This document shows positions 60,361-64,000 of a DNA stretch of 64,000 nucleotides, piece after piece; the stretch's first letter is position 1, and the number at the start of each line of letters is the position of its first letter. The DNA is taken from positions 186,001-250,000 of the forward strand of contig NZ_SUMC01000006.1 of NCBI RefSeq assembly GCF_005047355.1, read 5' to 3'. Position numbers and translations under genes: made by a program. Source of the DNA: Actinacidiphila oryziradicis (GTDB lineage: Bacteria; Actinomycetota; Actinomycetes; Streptomycetales; Streptomycetaceae). The notes beneath the pieces are model-generated. The model saw only the letters and a program-made list of their open reading frames with translations, was not told the origin of the DNA and ran no database searches.

Positions 60361-60604
60361 CCAGGAAAGCCCCGCAGCGGTCCTCTTCCGAGAGGCTGGA
60401 GCCGCTCAGGGCCCGTTCGTAGAGCGGGACAGCCGCCACCTCCAGCCCCAGCACATCGTGTACCCATGCGGTGTGATGGGCGATCTCCGGGTCTTCCGGG
60501 TAGCGGTCCGCCAGGGTCAAGAGCTGCTCGCGGGCCTGTGAGGTCTCTCCTTGCTCGCGCAGCCGGACTGCCTGTGACAACGCCGCATTTCCTCGGTCAT
60601 TCAT
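60360..60604 (-). pseudogene. TPR protein, N-terminal remnant
   Basis: ATG 60604 starts NDRGNAALSQAVRLREQGET, SQAREQLLTLADRYPEDPEI, then HHTAWVHDVLGLEVAAVPLY and EDRCGAFLGLG, about 82 residues of a TPR protein that normally continues with more repeats. At about 60360 the sequence becomes the antisense of the phytase-like remnant. Truncated; the frame runs on as nonsense. Confidence 0.65.
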
Positions 60605-60684
60605 GCGGACGCACGCTTGCACGACATCGCCCGGACAAACAAACCAGTCGCTCCGCGTAGGTGCGGGACGTAGCGTTCCGCCGT

Positions 60685-61449
60685 ATGTCTGACATCGATC
60701 TCCCGCCGCGGCTCACCGCCCTCACCTTCCACGGGCCCCTCTCCGAGGCGCGGGCCGCGCGTCTTACCCAGCGGCTCACCCGGACGAGTCCGGCCACTGT
60801 CATCGACATCGGCTGCGGCTGGGGCGAGTTGATGCTCCGCGTCCTCGACGCCGCGCCCGGGGCCACCGGCCTGGGCATAGACGTAAATGTTGACGACCTG
60901 GCCCGGGGCCGTGGCAACGCCGAGGCACGCGGGCTCGCCGACCGCGCTGAGTTCGTCGAGGAGTCTGCCTCGGGGACCACCCGTGGGCCTGCCGACCTCG
61001 TCCTGTGCCTCGGCGCCAGCCATGCCCTCAGCGATGCCGCGCCACCCCACCACACCGCCGCCGCGCTCCGGGCGCTCCGCAGCCTGGTCACTCCCGGTGG
61101 ACGGGTCCTTCTCGGCGAGGGCTTCTGGCAGCGCACTCCCAACGTCGCCGAACTCGCGGCCATGTGGCCGGACGCTTCCGCCGGCGAATACCACGATCTT
61201 GCCGGACTCGTGGATATTTCCATCGACGCCGGATTCCGGCCGGTTTGGATCGAGACGGCGAACAACGACGAGTGGGAGGAATTCGAGTCCGGGTACCAGT
61301 CCGACCTGGAGGAATGGCTATCGGTCAATGGCGACCAGCCTGTGGCCGCCGAGACCCGCGAGCGCGTGGACAGGCACCGGGCCACCTGGCTGAGCGGCTA
61401 TCGCGGGGTTCTCGGGCTGGCGTATCTCACGCTGGCCCCCGTCGGCTGA
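60685..61449 (+). CDS. SAM-dependent methyltransferase
   Basis: 254 aa from ATG 60685. SAM motif I is TVIDIGCGWGELMLRVLDAA, followed by GLGIDVNVDDLARGRGNAEA and PADLVLCLGASHAL (post-I and II), and LVTPGGRVLLGEGFWQRTP (III). The C-terminal part (EWEEFESGYQSDLEEWLS) fits a small-molecule methyltransferase. Divergent from the TPR remnant. Its last 23 bases overlap the convergent MFS gene. Confidence 0.9.
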   Translation: MSDIDLPPRLTALTFHGPLSEARAARLTQRLTRTSPATVIDIGCGWGELMLRVLDAAPGATGLGIDVNVDDLARGRGNAEARGLADRAEFVEESASGTTRGPADLVLCLGASHALSDAAPPHHTAAALRALRSLVTPGGRVLLGEGFWQRTPNVAELAAMWPDASAGEYHDLAGLVDISIDAGFRPVWIETANNDEWEEFESGYQSDLEEWLSVNGDQPVAAETRERVDRHRATWLSGYRGVLGLAYLTLAPVG

Positions 61450-63061
61450 CAAAGCTCCGTCCTCGTGCCTGCGCCGGTGCGTTCTCGCTCGCGACCGTGT
61501 CGGGACCGCGGCCCCGCAGAGCGGCGAGGGTCAGGAGGCAGGAGGCGAGGGCGGCGATACCGCAGATGACGTAGCCGAGGGAGTAGCCGTTGCCGAGGGC
61601 GTCCAGGGCGATGGAGTGGGCGGCGCCCGGCGGGGAGGCGGCCGGTACGGAGTTGACGGCGAGGGGGCCGCCTTCCTTGACCACCGCGGTGGCCGCCGCC
61701 TTGGCCGCAGGGCTGAGGGAGGAGGAGGCGAGGCTGGTGGTGAAGTGGGAGGCGGCGTTGCTGAGGGCGATGGCGCCGATGACGGCGGGGCCGAGGGTGA
61801 AGCCGAAGTCGCGCAGGAGGCTGGTGGAGGCGCTGGCCATGCCGGCGTAGCGGACGGGAACGGTGTTGACGGCCGTGGCGGTGATGGAGGAGACGGTGAG
61901 CGCGAAGCCGATGCCGACGAGGCCCAGGGGGAGGATGAGGGCGGTGAGAGTGAGGTCGCTGACGGGCAGACGGGCGGCGAGCAGGTCACCCGCGGCGATC
62001 AGGGCCAGGCCGGCGGTGAGGATCCAGCGGGAGCTGACGCGTTCCAGGAGCCGCGAGATCAGCGGCATGAGGAGCAGGTTGAAGCCGTTGAGCATGATGA
62101 AGGCGACGGAGGAGCGCAGCGGGCTCTGATGCTGGATCGGCCCGAGCCGGATGCTGGTGGCGTAGGCGGTGCCGAGGAAGCTGAACATGCCGACCACGGC
62201 GACGATCGAGGCGACGGCGAAGGCGCGGTTGGCGAAGAGGTCGAGCCGCAGCAGGGGTGAGCGGGCACGGGTCTCGGCAACGACGAACAGGGCGATGAAG
62301 ACGGCCGCGACGACGAACGCGGTGACGACGGCAGGGGCGGACCAGCCGTCGGCGGGGCCCTGGATGACCGCGTAGAGCAGGGCGAACATACCGACGCCGA
62401 TGGTGATCTGGCCGCCGAGGTCGAGGGAACGGCCCTCGGGGGCGCTGGAGTCGCGCGCCAGCAGCCGGCTGACCGATGCGCTTACGGCGCCGAGTGCGGC
62501 CACGACGATGAACGACCAGCGCCATGAGCCGTAGTTGCCGGTGACGCCGCCGAGGACCGGGGCGATGAAGCCGCCGCTGGAGAGGGCGGCGGCCCAGATC
62601 GTGATCGTACGGGCACGGTCGCGGGCGGTGTGGGTACCGGCGGCGATGACGGCGAGGGAGGTCGGGAACAGCGCGGCGGCGCCGAGGCCGGCTATGACCT
62701 GGCCGATCCAAAGCTGGTGCACGCCGCTGCTGGCGGCGGCGACGGCCTCGCCGAGGACGATGAGGGCCGATCCGCCGACGAGCAGGCGCTTGCGTCCGAA
62801 GAGGTCACCCAGCACGCCGAAGGTCAGCTCCAGCACGGTCACGGGCAGCAGGAAGGCGTCCGAGATCCAGGTGAGCTGGGAACCGATCGGGTGGAGGTCC
62901 TGCTGGAAGAGGCCGTTGAGGGTGGCGGGGATGGCGAGGGCTATCTGGGCGAGGCAGACGGCGAGGCAGCCTGCGATCAGCGTGCCCACGGGCAGTTTGC
63001 CGGCGAGGTCGTGGACATGGCCTTCGGGGTGGCCCTTGGAGGGGCTTGTCTCAGTGGGCAC
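61427..63061 (-). CDS. MFS transporter, DHA2 type
   Basis: 544 aa from GTG 63061, chosen because the first membrane helix follows 25 residues later; the longer open frame upstream is antisense-like. Signature regions: TLNGLFQQDLHPIGSQLTWI, LTFGVLGDLFGRKRLLV (motif A), QVIAGLGAAALFPTSLAVIA (motif B) and GGFIAPVLGGVTGNY (motif C). About 14 membrane helices. Likely a drug or metabolite exporter. A PaaX-like regulator lies upstream in the same direction and may control it. Confidence 0.92.
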   Translation of the reverse strand: MPTETSPSKGHPEGHVHDLAGKLPVGTLIAGCLAVCLAQIALAIPATLNGLFQQDLHPIGSQLTWISDAFLLPVTVLELTFGVLGDLFGRKRLLVGGSALIVLGEAVAAASSGVHQLWIGQVIAGLGAAALFPTSLAVIAAGTHTARDRARTITIWAAALSSGGFIAPVLGGVTGNYGSWRWSFIVVAALGAVSASVSRLLARDSSAPEGRSLDLGGQITIGVGMFALLYAVIQGPADGWSAPAVVTAFVVAAVFIALFVVAETRARSPLLRLDLFANRAFAVASIVAVVGMFSFLGTAYATSIRLGPIQHQSPLRSSVAFIMLNGFNLLLMPLISRLLERVSSRWILTAGLALIAAGDLLAARLPVSDLTLTALILPLGLVGIGFALTVSSITATAVNTVPVRYAGMASASTSLLRDFGFTLGPAVIGAIALSNAASHFTTSLASSSLSPAAKAAATAVVKEGGPLAVNSVPAASPPGAAHSIALDALGNGYSLGYVICGIAALASCLLTLAALRGRGPDTVASENAPAQARGRSFVSRRGPA

Positions 63062-63239
63062 GGGGGCTTCCCTGGTGCGGTCGAGGTGCGGGCACGGGCG
63101 CGGGGGACGGGCGCGACGAATGTAAGGCTGATTTTCGACGGCCGTCAATAGAATGCCCAAGGTTGTTGCGGAAGCCTGTGAGGACCGCATGAACGAGGCC
63201 GTAGGGCCGTCTCCGGCCGTTGGCCGGACCGGACACTCC

Positions 63240-64000
63240 CTAGCGGGCGGCGCCCGCCTCCGGGACCGCAATGGTGTCGAGCAGCCGGGCGGCCTCGCGG
63301 CGGGCCGGCCCCGCGTAGCGGTGGGCCAGGGACTGGAAAAGCTCCTCGGCGCGGGCCGCCGGCCAGTCGGCCGGCAGGTGCTCGGCGGGGAGGTGGGGGT
63401 CGCGGCGTACGAGGCCGAGCCAGTCGGTGTGCAGGAGGAGCTGGCGGGCCAGGTCGTCGATGGCGCCGTTGGCCGGGACGGGGTGGCTCCAGTGCTCCAG
63501 GAAGGCGTGGTACCCCTCGGATATGTCGTCGATGTCGAAGGCTGTTTCCAGTACCGTGCGGGCGTCGGTGGGTTCGCCGGCCGCGGCGCCGCGGAAGACT
63601 TTGAGGTGGGCGTCCAGCCCCAGTCCCTCGACCAGGGCGAGTACGTCCACGGTGCCGGGGGCCACCCAAAGGCCGTTCTGCAGCGCCCCGAAGCCGCCCC
63701 ACACCAGGCGGGAGCGCAGGTCGTGGCGCTCACGGCCCCATGCCTCGGGGAGGGAGAAGCCCACCAGAGTCCAGGTGCCGTCCCAGTCGCGGTTGACGGC
63801 GCCGGTTCGCCAGATCCGGTCGTGGCCGTCCTGGAGTACCGCGGCGGCGCGCGGGGTGAGCCCGAAGTACATTTTGCGGCCCTGCCGGTGGCGCTCGAGC
63901 AGGCCGCGGTTGACCATCCGGGTGAGGGTGGACCGTACGGCGTCCTCGGTGATCCCGGCCCGCGCGAAGATGTCGATCAAGCTGCCGGTGGCGAGGGCGG
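63240..64000 (-). CDS. PaaX-like regulator (partial, N-terminus outside window)
   Basis: About 250 residues are inside the window and the frame continues past the edge. Visible: SLIDIFARAGITEDAVRSTL, TRMVNRGLLERHRQGRKMYF (winged helix), GTWTLVGFSLPEAWGRERHD (PaaX central domain) and a C-terminal helical domain ending EAARLLDTIAVPEAGAAR. PaaX represses phenylacetate catabolism in enterobacteria; relatives in Streptomyces control varied genes. Here the only neighbour is the MFS gene. Confidence 0.85.
   Translation of the reverse strand, partial: ALATGSLIDIFARAGITEDAVRSTLTRMVNRGLLERHRQGRKMYFGLTPRAAAVLQDGHDRIWRTGAVNRDWDGTWTLVGFSLPEAWGRERHDLRSRLVWGGFGALQNGLWVAPGTVDVLALVEGLGLDAHLKVFRGAAAGEPTDARTVLETAFDIDDISEGYHAFLEHWSHPVPANGAIDDLARQLLLHTDWLGLVRRDPHLPAEHLPADWPAARAEELFQSLAHRYAGPARREAARLLDTIAVPEAGAAR

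Noticed and set aside
61427..63733. MFS frame extended to 768 aa
   Set aside because: The extra 220 N-terminal residues overlap the PaaX-like gene in another frame and look like antisense noise; the GTG at 63061 fits the family start.
1..64000. tRNA genes, rRNA genes, CRISPR arrays or an integrase/att site
   Set aside because: I looked for them across the window and saw no convincing candidate; by-eye inspection can miss a tRNA.

Overview
The window looks like accessory chromosome from a Streptomyces or close relative. Third codon positions are almost all G/C. The families are typical of that genus: Scr1/DUF397 pairs beside an RsbW-like ATPase, a peptidase inhibitor of family I36, a SoxR-box ABC transporter, and many DHA2 MFS pumps. 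It is a mosaic: intact operons alternate with truncated genes, transposase scraps and single-indel frameshifts. I found no rRNA, tRNA, CRISPR array, origin or complete insertion sequence.

Region 1 (about 0.3-15 kb) is a defence island. It holds chimeric IS remnants, a two-gene DUF262 / CBS-HEPN module, a broken ScoMcrA-like restriction gene, an AAA ATPase + HNH pair resembling Septu, fused relics of TerD and a UvrD helicase, and a 1160-residue nuclease-methyltransferase (type ISP/IIG-like). It ends with an orphan DISARM drmC with only the tail of drmB, and an unrecognised protein with a QxK nuclease signature.

Region 2 (15-30 kb) starts with a DUF397-Scr1-ATPase regulatory triad. A minus-strand operon follows with an NMNAT-like nucleotidyltransferase, a histidine-phosphatase/alpha-beta-hydrolase fusion, a frameshifted Nudix gene and a frameshifted membrane gene. 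After that come VapBC, a frameshifted wHTH gene with a palindromic operator, GNAT, a TetR/aldo-keto reductase divergon with twin operators, a HigBA-type module and a CaiB-like protein.

Region 3 (30-47 kb) contains two copies of an ABC exporter locus, each preceded by a SoxR box. Copy A has lost 1373 bp and is dead; copy B is intact and probably translated from a leaderless mRNA. Next to copy A is a MoxR ATPase / metallopeptidase-VWA pair; a 129-bp piece of that VWA gene lies downstream of copy B. Between the copies is a GntR-controlled operon: cupin, FAH hydrolase, flavin reductase, MFS, HbpS-like protein and MFS, probably for uptake and breakdown of an aromatic-type compound. After copy B comes an AAA ATPase + PIN-like pair, the best candidate here for an undescribed two-gene defence or stress system.

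Region 4 (47-64 kb) has a winged-helix regulator, secreted proteins, and a MerR regulator with a textbook 19-bp-spacer promoter reading into a fusion of two alpha/beta hydrolases. It continues with a frameshifted secreted beta-helix protein, a UvrD-family helicase, two methyltransferases, a frameshifted guanylate-kinase-like gene and a GT51 transglycosylase. Two truncated genes joined tail to tail, an MFS pump and a PaaX-like regulator that runs off the window finish it.

Several frameshifts are precise 1-5 bp indels in otherwise well-conserved frames, so some may be assembly errors rather than true decay.
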